The notes below the pieces were generated by a model. The model was not told where the DNA came from. It saw only the letters and a list, made by a program, of their open reading frames with translations, and did not search any database. The position numbers and the translations under genes are program-made. 64,000 bases of DNA from Streptomyces sp. CB00455. GTDB taxonomy: Bacteria; Actinomycetota; Actinomycetes; Streptomycetales; Streptomycetaceae. The stretch is taken from assembly GCF_001905445.1 (NCBI RefSeq), contig NZ_LIVQ01000010.1:133417-197416 (forward strand), read 5' to 3'. Shown here piece by piece: positions 41,673 to 49,439 of this stretch; within the stretch, counting starts at the first letter, position 1, and each line of letters starts with the position of its first letter.

Positions 41673-41723
41673 TCAACGCGTTCCCACGGAGAGAGGCCTT
41701 GAGAGCGGCCGTCCCGCCTGCAC

Positions 41724-41880
41724 CATGGGCCGGCCCACCGACACGCTCGGTACCCACGGCCGCTTACACGCACTCGGTGAAGCACCCCGATCGAGGCGGC
41801 CGCGATCCGGTGTCCTGGCCAGTGGCCTCGATGGCGAGCTGGTCGTGTGGGACGTGACGGCGGGCCGGCTCGGGCACGGG
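41724..41880 (+). pseudogene. Relic of merR-like gene joined to a WD40-like fragment
   Basis: CCCGCCTGCACCATGGGCCG at 41724 matches codons Pro-Ala-Tyr-Thr-Met-Gly-Arg of the merR-like gene. After a loss of roughly 150 bases the match resumes at CACCCCGATCGAGGCGGCC (about 41783). Next comes a frame reading GVLASGLDGELVVWDVTAG (about 41807-41865), which looks like one WD40 blade. No intact gene is present. Confidence 0.5.
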
Positions 41881-41884
41881 GAGA

Positions 41885-42090
41885 GAGTCCAGGCGCTCGG
41901 GTGAGGCCGCGCTTCAGGAGGGCGGAGGTGGGGCGTTCGACGAGGCGATGGACCAGCCAGGCGGCAAGGAGCATGCCGAGTGTCATCACGGTGACCAGTG
42001 CCCACGGCGAAAGGTGGTGGCGCAGTAGGCGGATGCCGGTCCAGCCGATGTGTTCGTGGAGCAGGTGACGAGCTCTGGGCGAGAGAGGAA
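41885..42090 (-). pseudogene. C-terminal fragment of an acyltransferase-3 family protein
   Basis: The minus-strand frame reads RHLLHEHIGWTGIRLLRHHLSPWALVTVMTLGMLLAAWLVHRLVERPTSALL, split here by its natural motif boundary. This is the last membrane helix and the VERP tail of OafA-like acyltransferases. Everything upstream of it is missing. Confidence 0.5.
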
Positions 42091-42183
42091 GCCGAACACG
42101 TGCAGGTGCTCCTGCCCAACCTCGAAAGCCGTGGGTCGACCAGCCATTCGAGACGCTCCGCAAGCTGATGATGGAACTCGAAG

Positions 42184-42357
42184 ATGTCCCCGCCCCCGCC
42201 CCCGCCCCCGCCCCCGCGTCCGCGCTCCGTGTGGCGGGTCACGGACGTCGTCTGCCCTGCTTGCAAGGCCGGACCCGGTAAACGCTGCGGCTCACCGGGC
42301 GGTCACCCGCACCAGCCCCGGATTGCCCAGTTCCGGCGACGGTTCCCCTCACGGTGA
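42184..42357 (+). CDS. Small putative zinc-finger protein or fragment
   Basis: The 57-residue frame has a proline run encoded by (CCCCCG) repeats, then SVWRVTDVVCPACKAGPGKRCGSPGGHPHQPRIAQFRRRF. The Cys-x2-Cys...Cys...His arrangement matches a small actinobacterial zinc-finger family often seen in mobile regions. It may be the end of a longer gene lost upstream. GGAA precedes the ATG weakly. Confidence 0.4.
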   Translation: MSPPPPPPPPPRPRSVWRVTDVVCPACKAGPGKRCGSPGGHPHQPRIAQFRRRFPSR

Positions 42358-42478
42358 CCTCCGCCAGCCTCGCTCCGTAGGGCACGGCGATGCCGAGCCT
42401 GCTGGAGCGACGCCGAGGGGAGCCTCGGTGAGGCCGGCGGACACGATCAGGCGGCGAGCGCCGTGCCGCGACGGCAGA

Positions 42479-42502
42479 GGGTACGGGTACGTACCCGTAC
42501 CC
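42479..42502. promoter_or_regulatory. Perfect 24-bp palindrome upstream of the toxin-antitoxin operon
   Basis: GGGTACGGGTAC is followed directly by its exact reverse complement. It ends 25 bases before the antitoxin ATG and also contains the inner palindrome GTACGGGTACGTACCCGTAC. It is the expected site for autorepression by the ribbon-helix-helix antitoxin. Confidence 0.7.
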
Positions 42503-42527
42503 TGGGGGGATGGGAAGGAGCACCACG

Positions 42528-42785
42528 ATGTCCGATGCCAACGTGAGAATCCCCGAGGAAGCCAAGGACCGCCTGGCCGCGATCGCGGCCGCCGAGGGGC
42601 TGTCCCTGCGCGCCTACCTGGCCCGGCTGGCCGAGACGATGCTGACGCCGGCCGAGCGCGCAGAGCGTGCGGAGAAGGCGCAGGCCGCGCTTCGGGCCTG
42701 GAACGGGTACGCGCCGACCACTGCCGAGCAGCACGCACTCGACGACGAACTCGATCGGCGCCTCGCGCAGGTGCAGCGCCCGTGA
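42528..42785 (+). CDS. Ribbon-helix-helix antitoxin-like protein
   Basis: The 85-residue protein starts MSDANVRIPEEAKDRLAAIAAAEGLSLRAYLARLAETML, a beta strand plus two helices as in RHH (CopG/VapB-type) repressors. A charged helical tail then probably wraps the toxin. AAGGAG at 42515-42520 supports ATG 42528. A perfect palindrome lies just upstream, and its stop overlaps the toxin start (GTGA), the classical antitoxin-toxin layout. Confidence 0.82.
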   Translation: MSDANVRIPEEAKDRLAAIAAAEGLSLRAYLARLAETMLTPAERAERAEKAQAALRAWNGYAPTTAEQHALDDELDRRLAQVQRP

Positions 42786-43162
42786 GCGAAGCGATGCACA
42801 TCGTGCTGGACGAGACGGCAATGGCCGCGGCCGGGCAGGGCAACGTGCTGGCCTCCCGGCTGATCCACCGCGCGCACGCAGAGACCGGATGGTTCCTGTA
42901 CGCCCCGGCGTGCGCGCTCGTCGAGGCCGACCGCGACCGCCCCGGCACTGCTGAGCACCTGGCCGCCCTGCCCGGCATCACTGTCCTGGATCTGGACCTG
43001 CCCGCCGCGCTCGCCGTCGCGCAGCAGGAGACCTGGGCAGCCGCCCACAGCCAGCATGCAGCGCAGCCCACCGTGGACCGGCCCGACGGCGCGATCGTGG
43101 CCACCACCCTGCCGAAGCGCTGGGAAGGCCAGCCGGTGCGGATCCTGGACCTCACTCCATGA
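42782..43162 (+). CDS. PIN-like toxin
   Basis: The 126-residue protein has acidic residues spaced as in PIN-domain ribonucleases: Asp in MHIVLDETAM, Glu/Asp in CALVEADRDRP, and Asp in PTVDRPDGAIVATTL. PIN toxins (VapC class) cut tRNA or rRNA until bound by their antitoxin. The GTG start overlaps the antitoxin stop. Sequence is divergent from textbook VapC, so the family is inferred from these residues, length and operon. Its own stop overlaps an ATG of a third small frame. Confidence 0.68.
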   Translation: MSEAMHIVLDETAMAAAGQGNVLASRLIHRAHAETGWFLYAPACALVEADRDRPGTAEHLAALPGITVLDLDLPAALAVAQQETWAAAHSQHAAQPTVDRPDGAIVATTLPKRWEGQPVRILDLTP

Positions 43163-43449
43163 CCAGCCACCCAGCCGGCTCCCCGGTGGAGCGCTACAAC
43201 GAGAACTTCTCGTCAGGTCCGTCCGTGGGGCGTCGGCACCTCGCCGGGCTGCAGCAGGAGACAGACGGACTTGAGGGCCGCGTTGAAGCCCTCGACCAGA
43301 AAATCGACCGCAGCCATGACCAGATCATCGTGCTGCTCACCTCCGGTCGGGGCCGCCGCACGTCCAGGGTCAGTTTCCGGCGAGCAGGTGTTCCTGCCGG
43401 GTCTGGACGAGGCCGCGCCACGCGGAGCGGACGTCGTCCTCGCTCGTAG
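43159..43449 (+). CDS. Small coiled-coil protein coupled to the toxin gene
   Basis: The 96-residue frame starts with ATG overlapping the toxin TGA. Residues 1-65 look genuine, with NFSSGPSVGRRHLAGLQQETDGLEGRVEALDQKIDRSHDQIIVLL forming a coiled coil. After residue 65 the sequence becomes Arg/Gly-rich and looks read through from a junction with the relic that follows. It may be a truncated third member of the toxin-antitoxin operon. Confidence 0.4.
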   Translation: MTSHPAGSPVERYNENFSSGPSVGRRHLAGLQQETDGLEGRVEALDQKIDRSHDQIIVLLTSGRGRRTSRVSFRRAGVPAGSGRGRATRSGRRPRS

Positions 43450-43552
43450 TCCAGCGGATGGTCGACGCCCCGGCACGGGCAGGGCCCACGAAGTGAGCAA
43501 TGTCGGTGAAGTAGGCGAAGTCGCCGGCCGTGCCACCCCCGGCTGTCGACAA
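43370..43552 (-). pseudogene. C-terminal gene fragment, unidentified
   Basis: The minus-strand frame MSTAGGGTAGDFAYFTDIAHFVGPARAG...SAWRGLVQTRQEHLLAGN has protein-like composition and ends in a stop, but has no clear start signal and overlaps the 3' part of the frame on the other strand. I do not recognise it. It lies at the edge of the Tn3 relic. Confidence 0.25.
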
Positions 43553-43599
43553 CGGGCTCGAACCGGCGGCAGCCGCGACCGTACCTCGCTGCTTCGAAC

Positions 43600-44073
43600 A
43601 TGGCGTCGGCGGACGTGATCGACATGTTCATCCAGCTCGACCTCGCGCACGTGAGGGGTGATGTCTCCAAGGCCGGAGTGGACGGCTCCCAGATCGACAC
43701 CTGGGAGAACAACCTCCTCGCGGGGACCTCGATCCGGTACGGCGGCTATGGCGGCATCGCCTACCGGCACATCTCCGATACCTACATCGCGCTCTTCTCG
43801 CACTTCATCCCGTGTGGCGTGTGGGAAGCGGTGTATCTGTTCGAGGGACTGCTCAAGAACGAGTCCGAGGTGACCGTGGACATCGTCCACGGTGATACGC
43901 AGGGCCAGTCGCTGCCGGTCTTCGGGCTCGCGCACATGCTGGGCATCCAGCTCGGACCGAACGGCGCGCTCCCCGCCGGGGGCGCGCCGTTCTGCTTCCT
44001 ACGTCCCCCTATCCCGGCGGCCATCACCGTGCCGACCACGGCCGACCCACGCGCCGCAGCAGCGCCCGTCTGA
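43600..44073 (+). pseudogene. Tn3-family transposase fragment (catalytic core)
   Basis: The frame contains DGSQIDTWENNLLAGTSIRYGGYGGIAYRHISDTYIALFSHFIPCGVWEAVYLFEGLLKNESEV...VHGDTQGQSLPVFGLAHMLGI, split here by motif. This is the DDE core of Tn3 transposases, including two catalytic Asp residues (in DGSQI and GDTQGQS). The N-terminal two thirds and the C terminus are missing, and homology stops near 43950. It is therefore inactive. The 200 bases after it show no clear gene. Confidence 0.85.
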
Positions 44074-44274
44074 TCTGGATCGCCGCCTCCGCCCTCGCGC
44101 TGCGCGGGCTGACCCTGCGCCCGGCGTTCTTCACCCACATCCACAACTCCGGCAGATCGAACCGCACATCACCTCCCGGCCCCAGCCGGCCGGCCGCCGA
44201 AGACACCCCGGACAACGTGCACGCCCTTCAGAAGCACCGACCCGCAGCCCGCCACCGAACCCGAAAGGAACCCC

Positions 44275-44511
44275 ATGAAGCCGGACGAGAAGGAGTTTCG
44301 CGTCGGCACCTTCCACGGCCGCCACGACGGCGCTCCGGTCGAGGTCACCGCCACCCGCCACGACACCCGCCCCGAGCCGTACGCATGGACCTGCACTTGC
44401 GGTGTGGCCCGGTCCTTCACCACCGAGGACGCCGTCTTCCCCACCGCCTGGCGCCACACCCGCCTCGGACGCGACTGGCTCGACTACATCGTGTCCCGCA
44501 CGCAGAGCTGA
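44275..44511 (+). CDS. Small hypothetical protein
   Basis: The 78-residue protein starts at an ATG preceded by AAAGGA at good distance. It is polar, with HGRHDGAPVEVTATRHD, WTCTCGVARSFTT (two Cys that could bind metal) and DWLDYIVSRTQS. It is probably real because of its ribosome site and codon use. No family recognised. Confidence 0.55.
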   Translation: MKPDEKEFRVGTFHGRHDGAPVEVTATRHDTRPEPYAWTCTCGVARSFTTEDAVFPTAWRHTRLGRDWLDYIVSRTQS

Positions 44512-44566
44512 CTGCTCCCCCCGGCGGCGGCCATGGTCCAGAGAGACCACCACGAGATGGGGACGG

Positions 44567-45289
44567 TCATAGAGCCTCTGCGCATTCCTCGACGAACGCG
44601 CAGAGCCGACGAATGAGGCTCAAGAAGGAGGGGGTGGGGTCCGAGTCGCCCTGCATGTGAGGTGCATCCTGAAGCCACTGCTGCCACAGGCCACCCGGTT
44701 CCCGGAAGCGGTCGGCTTGACCACCTCCAAGGTTCAGGTCGATGAACTGGAGAGCGCCCATGACGACGGTCTGGTCGTATCCGAGGTCAGGGCGACGGAG
44801 GTAGCGATCAAGGTAGGCGGCGAGCAGATCAGCGTCGCGCGCCGTTCCGAAACTGGCCAGGGTCACGCAATAAGCCAGCCCAACACAGCAGACCTCGCTG
44901 GCCAGCAGGAGTTCCCCGAGGCGCTCACGGAACTCGGTCCGGCGGGAGACAGCTACGAGCCAAGCCGCAGTTCTCCGTTCTCTCCAACTGCCCTCAAGAA
45001 GCGTGGCGATCTCATCCGGAGTAATGAGTCCCGCGTCCTCACAGAGATCTCGCAAGAATCGGTCGTACTCAGGACGTTGCATGCGCAGCACGCCGCCGCC
45101 GAGCTTCAGATAACGCCGCTCGGGCGTGACATAGCGGCGAACCAGGGCCAGCAACTCGGCATCGTCACGAGGATCGCGTATCACACGACCGATCTTGCCT
45201 TGCACGGCGAACGCAGTCAGCCCGATCCTTGCCCTGCTCGTCCGAGGACAGGCGATGGCCCACGCGGCTTCCGCGGTGCCGGCGTGCAC
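44567..45289 (-). CDS. DUF6000 family protein
   Basis: The 240-residue protein matches the DUF6000 pattern: RRYVTPERRYLKLGGGVLRMQRPEYDRFLRDLCEDAGLITPDEIATLLEGSWRERRTAAWLVAVSRR and LASFGTARDADLLAAYLDRYL, a HEAT-like helical arrangement. Function of the family is unknown. The start is uncertain: GTG 45289 has no ribosome site, and GTG 45184, directly before the conserved region, is a good alternative (205 residues). It lies inside the segment bounded by two Tn3 transposase fragments. Confidence 0.72.
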   Translation of the reverse strand: MHAGTAEAAWAIACPRTSRARIGLTAFAVQGKIGRVIRDPRDDAELLALVRRYVTPERRYLKLGGGVLRMQRPEYDRFLRDLCEDAGLITPDEIATLLEGSWRERRTAAWLVAVSRRTEFRERLGELLLASEVCCVGLAYCVTLASFGTARDADLLAAYLDRYLRRPDLGYDQTVVMGALQFIDLNLGGGQADRFREPGGLWQQWLQDAPHMQGDSDPTPSFLSLIRRLCAFVEECAEAL

Positions 45290-45337
45290 GTGAACGTACC
45301 CAGTCCGGTACAGAGGGACGTGCCCGGCGGCGGACCC

Positions 45338-45559
45338 TCAGAGGACCCACTGGGGAGGCAATCCCGCTTTGGCACGCCAGTGGTCGGCGTCGTGAGGACC
45401 GGCCAGCCAGCCGGTCAGGCGTTCAGCCAACCGGCCACGGAACGTCGCGTCCTCCAGGCCGTCCGGACCCAACCCCGCCAAACCGTGGCGAAACAGACCG
45501 GCGAAGTCAGAGTCGGCGGATCCCGGCCAGAAAATTGCGTGATGCGAATAATTGCGCAC
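45338..45559 (-). CDS. Small hypothetical protein or C-terminal fragment
   Basis: From GTG 45559 the frame gives 73 residues: NYSHHAIFWPGSADSDFAGLFRHG...RGRLAERLTGWLAGPHDADHWRAKAGLPPQWVL. The composition is protein-like and it ends cleanly. It is divergent from the TetR gene with almost no space. It could be a short DNA-binding-associated protein or the end of a lost gene. Not recognised. Confidence 0.35.
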   Translation of the reverse strand: MRNYSHHAIFWPGSADSDFAGLFRHGLAGLGPDGLEDATFRGRLAERLTGWLAGPHDADHWRAKAGLPPQWVL

Positions 45560-45586
45560 CACGCATATTCCGCTAACATGAAGGGC

Positions 45587-46198
45587 ATGAGTGGTCTTCG
45601 GGAACGGAAGAAGGAAGCCACGCGCGCAGCGCTGAGCTGGGCCGCAGTCCGGCTCACCGTCGAGCGCGGGTTGAGTGCGGTCAAGGTGGAAGACATCGCC
45701 GCAGCGGTCGGGGTGTCTCCGCGCACTTACAACAACTACTTCTCCAGCAAGGCCGAAGCGATTGCGTTTCGCTACCTTGAGCGCTCCTTGCGGCTCGCGG
45801 CCGAGCTGCGTCACGGACCGGCCGGCGAGCCCTTGTGGGAGGCAATCACTCGGGCGGCACTACGGCAGCTGGAGCCTGGCCCTGAGGTGGAGCACATGCC
45901 ACCCCAGGAGCCCGATGAGTGGGCGGCCGGTCTGCGGGTGATGTTGGCCGAACCCGCGCTGGAGGCCGAGATGCTGCGGGCGAGCAAGATTGCGGAGAAG
46001 GAGCTTGCCGCAGCGATCGCTGACCGCACGGGCACGGATCCCGGGTCCGATCTCTACCCTCGTCTGGTGGCCGCGAGCGTGATGGCCGCGAACAATGTCG
46101 CCCTCGAGTTGTTCGTGCAAGGCGGCACGGGCGAGCCGATGGAGGTTCTGCTGCCCCGGGCTCTGCGCATGGTGGCCACCGGACTTCCCACTCCGTAG
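45587..46198 (+). CDS. TetR-family regulator
   Basis: The 203-residue protein has an N-terminal TetR HTH: RKKEATRAALSWAAVRLTVERGLSAVKVEDIAAAVGVSPRTYNNYFSSKAEAIAFRYLE. The C-terminal ligand domain is helical. ATG 45587 is favoured by AAGGG just upstream; ATG 45578 would add three residues. It precedes the FAD monooxygenase by 76 bases in the same direction, so it probably controls that gene in response to an aromatic compound. Confidence 0.88.
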   Translation: MSGLRERKKEATRAALSWAAVRLTVERGLSAVKVEDIAAAVGVSPRTYNNYFSSKAEAIAFRYLERSLRLAAELRHGPAGEPLWEAITRAALRQLEPGPEVEHMPPQEPDEWAAGLRVMLAEPALEAEMLRASKIAEKELAAAIADRTGTDPGSDLYPRLVAASVMAANNVALELFVQGGTGEPMEVLLPRALRMVATGLPTP

Positions 46199-46274
46199 GC
46201 CCCTCCTTTCCACCCTGAACAGGGGCTGCTGCTTGCAGCCTCTACGCCGCCATTCCCCAAAAAGGAGAATTGTC

Positions 46275-47780
46275 ATGCTTGATGTGGTAATTGTCGGTGG
46301 CGGCCCGAACGGGTTGATGCTCGCCTGCGAGCTGGCACTGGCTGGGGTGCGTCCGGTTGTGCTGGAGCGTCTCGCCGGCCCGAAGACCGAGCCCCGGGCG
46401 AACGGTCTGGTCGGTCAGGTGGTACGCATGCTTGACCGACGTGGTCTCTACGCACGCATCAGCGGATCCAGCGAGCCGCCCCGACCCGCGCCCCGCTACA
46501 TGTTCGGCGCATTCACGCTGGACCTCACAGGACTCGACGACAACCCCGTGAGCCTGCTCCCAGCGCCGCAGGAGCAGATCGAAAAGGTCCTCGCCGAACG
46601 CGCCGTGGAACTCGGCGCCGACCTCCGCAGGGGGCAGGAGATGGCCGATCTGCACCAGGACAACGACTTCGTCCGGATCACCCTTGCCGACGGTGAGGCT
46701 CTCACCGCCCGTTACCTGGTAGGGGCTGACGGGGGGCACAGCCTGGTGCGACGCCTGTCCGGCATCGGCTTCCCCGGCGTGACCACCGACGACTTCGTCA
46801 CCCGCTCCGCGAACGTGTCCGTGGCGGACGAATACCTGGGCCCAGACGGCAGCCTGCACGTTCCCGGCTACGGGAGCTTGCCACCCCTGCTGTACGTGCG
46901 CACGGAGCGCGGCACGATCGCGTGGGGCCTGCTGCCCGGCCGAGTGCCAGTCCTCAACACCACCGAAACCGGCAGGCCGGACGAGCACACCACCCCGATG
47001 ACCTTCGAAGAGATGATGGCGAGCGCCGAACGCGTGCTGGGTGTGCCCGTCCCGCTGGATCCGCCGCAAGGAGAGGGACCGCACCTGCTTCGACGCCTTG
47101 CCGGCGGGAACACCCGACTGGCAGACCGCTACCGGGACAGGCGGGTACTGCTGCTGGGCGACGCGGCCCACGTGCACTCGGCGATCGGCGGCCCGGGACT
47201 CAACCTCGGCCTGCAGGACGCGGTCAACCTCGGTTGGAAGCTGGCCGCCACAGTGCGAGGGTGGGCCCCCGAAGGTCTGCTCGACACCTACGACGAGGAG
47301 CGCCGACCTGTCGCAGAACACGTCGTGGCCTCGACCCTGTCCCAGTCGGCACTGATGCGCCCCGGACCGGAAGTCAGCGCCCTGCGGACCGTCTTTGGCG
47401 ACCTGCTCGCCTCACCTGACGGCACTGAACGCATCGCCCACCTGCTCGCTGGAACGACCGAGGACTTCGCGCCCGACCTCGTGGTCCACACCGGCGCAGG
47501 CACCCGTCGGCTGGCCGACTTGACCACCACCGCCCGGCCCTTGCTGCTGGACCTGTGCGGCGACTTCGCCGAGGCCGCGAAGCCCTGGCACGACAGGGTC
47601 GATGTCATAAGCGGCAAGGCAGAGAGCACGAGCGTGACCGGCCTGCTGCTACGCCCCGACTCCCACATAGCGTGGACCGGACACGAGCCGAAAGACGCCA
47701 CCGGTCTGCGAGCCGCACTGCACCAGTGGTTCGGCACGCCGCTGAGCGGCGCCCGTGAGCCGGAGCAGGTCAGCGGTTAA
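46275..47780 (+). CDS. FAD-dependent aromatic monooxygenase
   Basis: The 501-residue protein is a class A flavin monooxygenase: VVIVGGGPNGLMLACELALAGVRPVVLER (FAD ADP loop), YLVGADGGHSLVRR (DG motif) and RVLLLGDAAHVHSAIGGPGLNLGLQDAVNLGWKL (GD motif), with a thioredoxin-like C-terminal domain. It hydroxylates an aromatic or antibiotic substrate; close relatives include rifampicin monooxygenases and polyketide hydroxylases. AAGGAG precedes the ATG. Its stop is immediately followed by a Tn3 transposase fragment, so it may have come with that element. Confidence 0.9.
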   Translation: MLDVVIVGGGPNGLMLACELALAGVRPVVLERLAGPKTEPRANGLVGQVVRMLDRRGLYARISGSSEPPRPAPRYMFGAFTLDLTGLDDNPVSLLPAPQEQIEKVLAERAVELGADLRRGQEMADLHQDNDFVRITLADGEALTARYLVGADGGHSLVRRLSGIGFPGVTTDDFVTRSANVSVADEYLGPDGSLHVPGYGSLPPLLYVRTERGTIAWGLLPGRVPVLNTTETGRPDEHTTPMTFEEMMASAERVLGVPVPLDPPQGEGPHLLRRLAGGNTRLADRYRDRRVLLLGDAAHVHSAIGGPGLNLGLQDAVNLGWKLAATVRGWAPEGLLDTYDEERRPVAEHVVASTLSQSALMRPGPEVSALRTVFGDLLASPDGTERIAHLLAGTTEDFAPDLVVHTGAGTRRLADLTTTARPLLLDLCGDFAEAAKPWHDRVDVISGKAESTSVTGLLLRPDSHIAWTGHEPKDATGLRAALHQWFGTPLSGAREPEQVSG

Positions 47781-48340
47781 CCCGGGCCATCTGCTCGCGG
47801 CACTGTGCTGGTCGAGGCAAGCGGAGATCACCGACGCCCTGGTCGAGCTGCTGGTCGCCCTGGCCCACAAGATCAACGCTCGTGCCGAGCGGCGGGTGGA
47901 GAAGCAGCTGACGGCCGAGCTGAAGAAGGTCCGCGGCAAGGAGGGCATCCTCTTCAAGCTGGCGACGGCCGCCGTCGACAAACCGGACGAGGTCGTACGC
48001 CGGGCCCTGTTCCCGGTGGTGGGTGAGAACGTACGCCGGGCCGTGTTCCCGGTGGTGGGTGAGAAGACGCTGCGTGAGCTGGTGGCCGAGGCGAAGGCGA
48101 ACGCGAAGGTGTTCAAGGCCAAGGTCCGCACCACCCTGCGCTCCTCCTACAGCTCGTACTACCGGCAGATGCTGCCGCCGCTGCTGAACACGCCGGGTTT
48201 CCGGTGTGACAACACCGCCTACCGCCCGGTGATGGACGCGATGAAGCTGCTGAAGAAGTACGCCGACGTCGACGGCAAGACCCGCTTCTACGACGCCACG
48301 GACCTTGCGCCGATGGACGGCGTAGTGCGCAAGGATGCTG
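47781..48340 (+). pseudogene. Tn3-family transposase fragment (N-terminal/middle part)
   Basis: The frame reads HLLAALCWSRQAEITDALVELLVALAHKINARAERRVEKQL and then SSYSSYYRQMLPPLLNTPGF...TAYRPVMDAMKLLKKYADVDGKTRFYDA...DGVVRKD, all typical of the middle of Tn3 TnpA. It starts right after the monooxygenase stop and breaks off at about 48335. A 36-bp tandem duplication lies inside. The next 120 bases carry a short frame (KLADKTGKGGFYRLADFGINGAFHLDVL) that I cannot identify. Confidence 0.85.
47995..48066 (+). repeat. 36-bp tandem duplication in the Tn3 transposase fragment
   Basis: Copies 47995-48030 and 48031-48066 differ at two bases and duplicate the residues VRRALFPVVGEN. The duplication is in frame and is not part of the normal transposase sequence as I know it. 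Confidence 0.85.
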
Positions 48341-48466
48341 GAGAAGCTCGCCGACAAGACCGGCAAAGGCGGCTTCTACCGCCTGGCCGACTTCGGCATC
48401 AACGGCGCGTTCCACCTCGACGTCCTCTGCACTAACGCGGAAGGTGCTGAACGCTCGCGCGAGAGG

Positions 48467-48796
48467 TTAGTTCTGCGCAAGTCGGAGCCGTCCGAAGGAG
48501 CGCTCGTCTGCAAGCCACTCATCGGCTTCATGGTGGGCGATGAGTGCCATCAGGTCGGCTCGGATCCCGGGCTGCAGCTGACCGAAGGCGGCACCGAATG
48601 CCTGAAGGTCGTCGTCACTGGCCAGCATGGTCAGGAGCTGCAGGACGTGGCCGCTGTTGTCTCGGGGGATCTCCAAGAGGTTGATAACTGCCATGGCCGC
48701 CCCTCTGACAAGGTCTCGACCGGGGAAGCGTTCCAGAGCGCCGAAGACAGCCTCGTGGGCACCGTGATCGTCCTCGGCGTGGAGCGAGGTGATCAA
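48467..48796 (-). CDS. Hypothetical helical protein
   Basis: The 109-residue frame is protein-like: DDHGAHEAVFGALERFPGRDLVRGAAMAVINLLEIPRDNSGHVLQLLTMLASDDDLQAFGAAFGQLQPGIRADLMALIAHHEADEW. It is helical and acidic, perhaps HEAT-like or part of a larger helical protein. No strong start signal is seen, so it may be truncated at its N terminus. It lies between two gene relics. Confidence 0.4.
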   Translation of the reverse strand: MITSLHAEDDHGAHEAVFGALERFPGRDLVRGAAMAVINLLEIPRDNSGHVLQLLTMLASDDDLQAFGAAFGQLQPGIRADLMALIAHHEADEWLADERSFGRLRLAQN

Positions 48797-48961
48797 GGGC
48801 CAGGGTTCCTCCTCGCATGGTCATACATCGTCTCCGCAGAGGATCGAGAACATGGTGCGCATTCCACGAAACCGCCTCCGCCGCGAGCGCGGGAGCCTGC
48901 GCTTATCGGGGGGACAAGCTCAACCCCCCTCCCCACGGCCTCGGGCCGTAGCGCGAAGACC

Positions 48962-49435
48962 ATGGAACGCCGCTTGGACAACCGCGCCGACATCCGTGAC
49001 TTCCTGGCCCGCCGACGCGCCCAGCTCACCCCCGAGCGGGTCGGCCTGCCCACCAGCGGCCGGCGTCGGGTGCCCGGGCTGCGCCGCGAGGAGGTCGCGG
49101 TCCTCGCCGGTGTGAGCACCGAGTGGTACACCCGGCTGGAGAAGGGCCACATCAGCGGCGTGTCCGACGATGTCCTCGACGCGGTGGCCCACACCCTGCA
49201 ACTGGACGAAGACGAACGCACCTACCTGTTCGACCTGGCCAAAGCCGCCCATCCCGGCCCCAGGACCCGACGCCGCCGCAAAGCCGTCGATGTCCCGCCC
49301 CGAGTCCAGTGGCTGCTGGACTCGATGACTCTGTCCGCAGCATTCGTCAGCAACGGGCGCCTGGACATCGTGGCCACCAACCCACTTGCCCGCGCTTTGT
49401 TCGCGCCGACGTATGCTTCTTGCAACCTCCGGTGA
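48962..49435 (+). pseudogene. Truncated XRE-family (MmyB-like) regulator
   Basis: The 157-residue frame has the typical start RADIRDFLARRRAQLTPERVGLP...RRVPGLRREEVAVLAGVSTEWYTRLEKGHISGVSDDVLDAVAHTLQLDEDERTYLFDLA and then VQWLLDSMT...SNGRLDIVATNPLARALFAP, the beginning of the MmyB-like ligand domain. Full-length members have about 280 residues. Here the frame ends with unrelated residues (TYASCNLR) at the junction with the next gene, so most of the ligand domain is lost. Confidence 0.75.
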
Positions 49436-49439
49436 ATCG

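Larger units (their letters stand above)
40932..41678 (+). repeat. Dispersed leader repeat, copy 2
   Basis: This is the second copy of the 740-bp leader found at 19007-19745. Promoter, leader ORF and hairpin are retained, with one 8-base insertion near 41413 and scattered changes in the last 130 bases before the hairpin. It begins inside the end of the membrane-protein gene at 39990 and is followed by a decayed remnant of the merR-like gene. The region to 42183 holds only relics. Confidence 0.85.

Noticed and set aside
19007..41678. Leader repeats as insertion sequences
   Set aside because: No transposase, no terminal inverted repeats and no target duplication were seen; the unit is promoter plus leader plus regulator.
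44073..44275. Gene between the Tn3 core fragment and the 78-residue protein
   Set aside because: A frame with LIWIAASALALRGLTLRPAFFTHIH looks protein-like but has no start signal and overlaps the end of the transposase frame; it is too weak to list.
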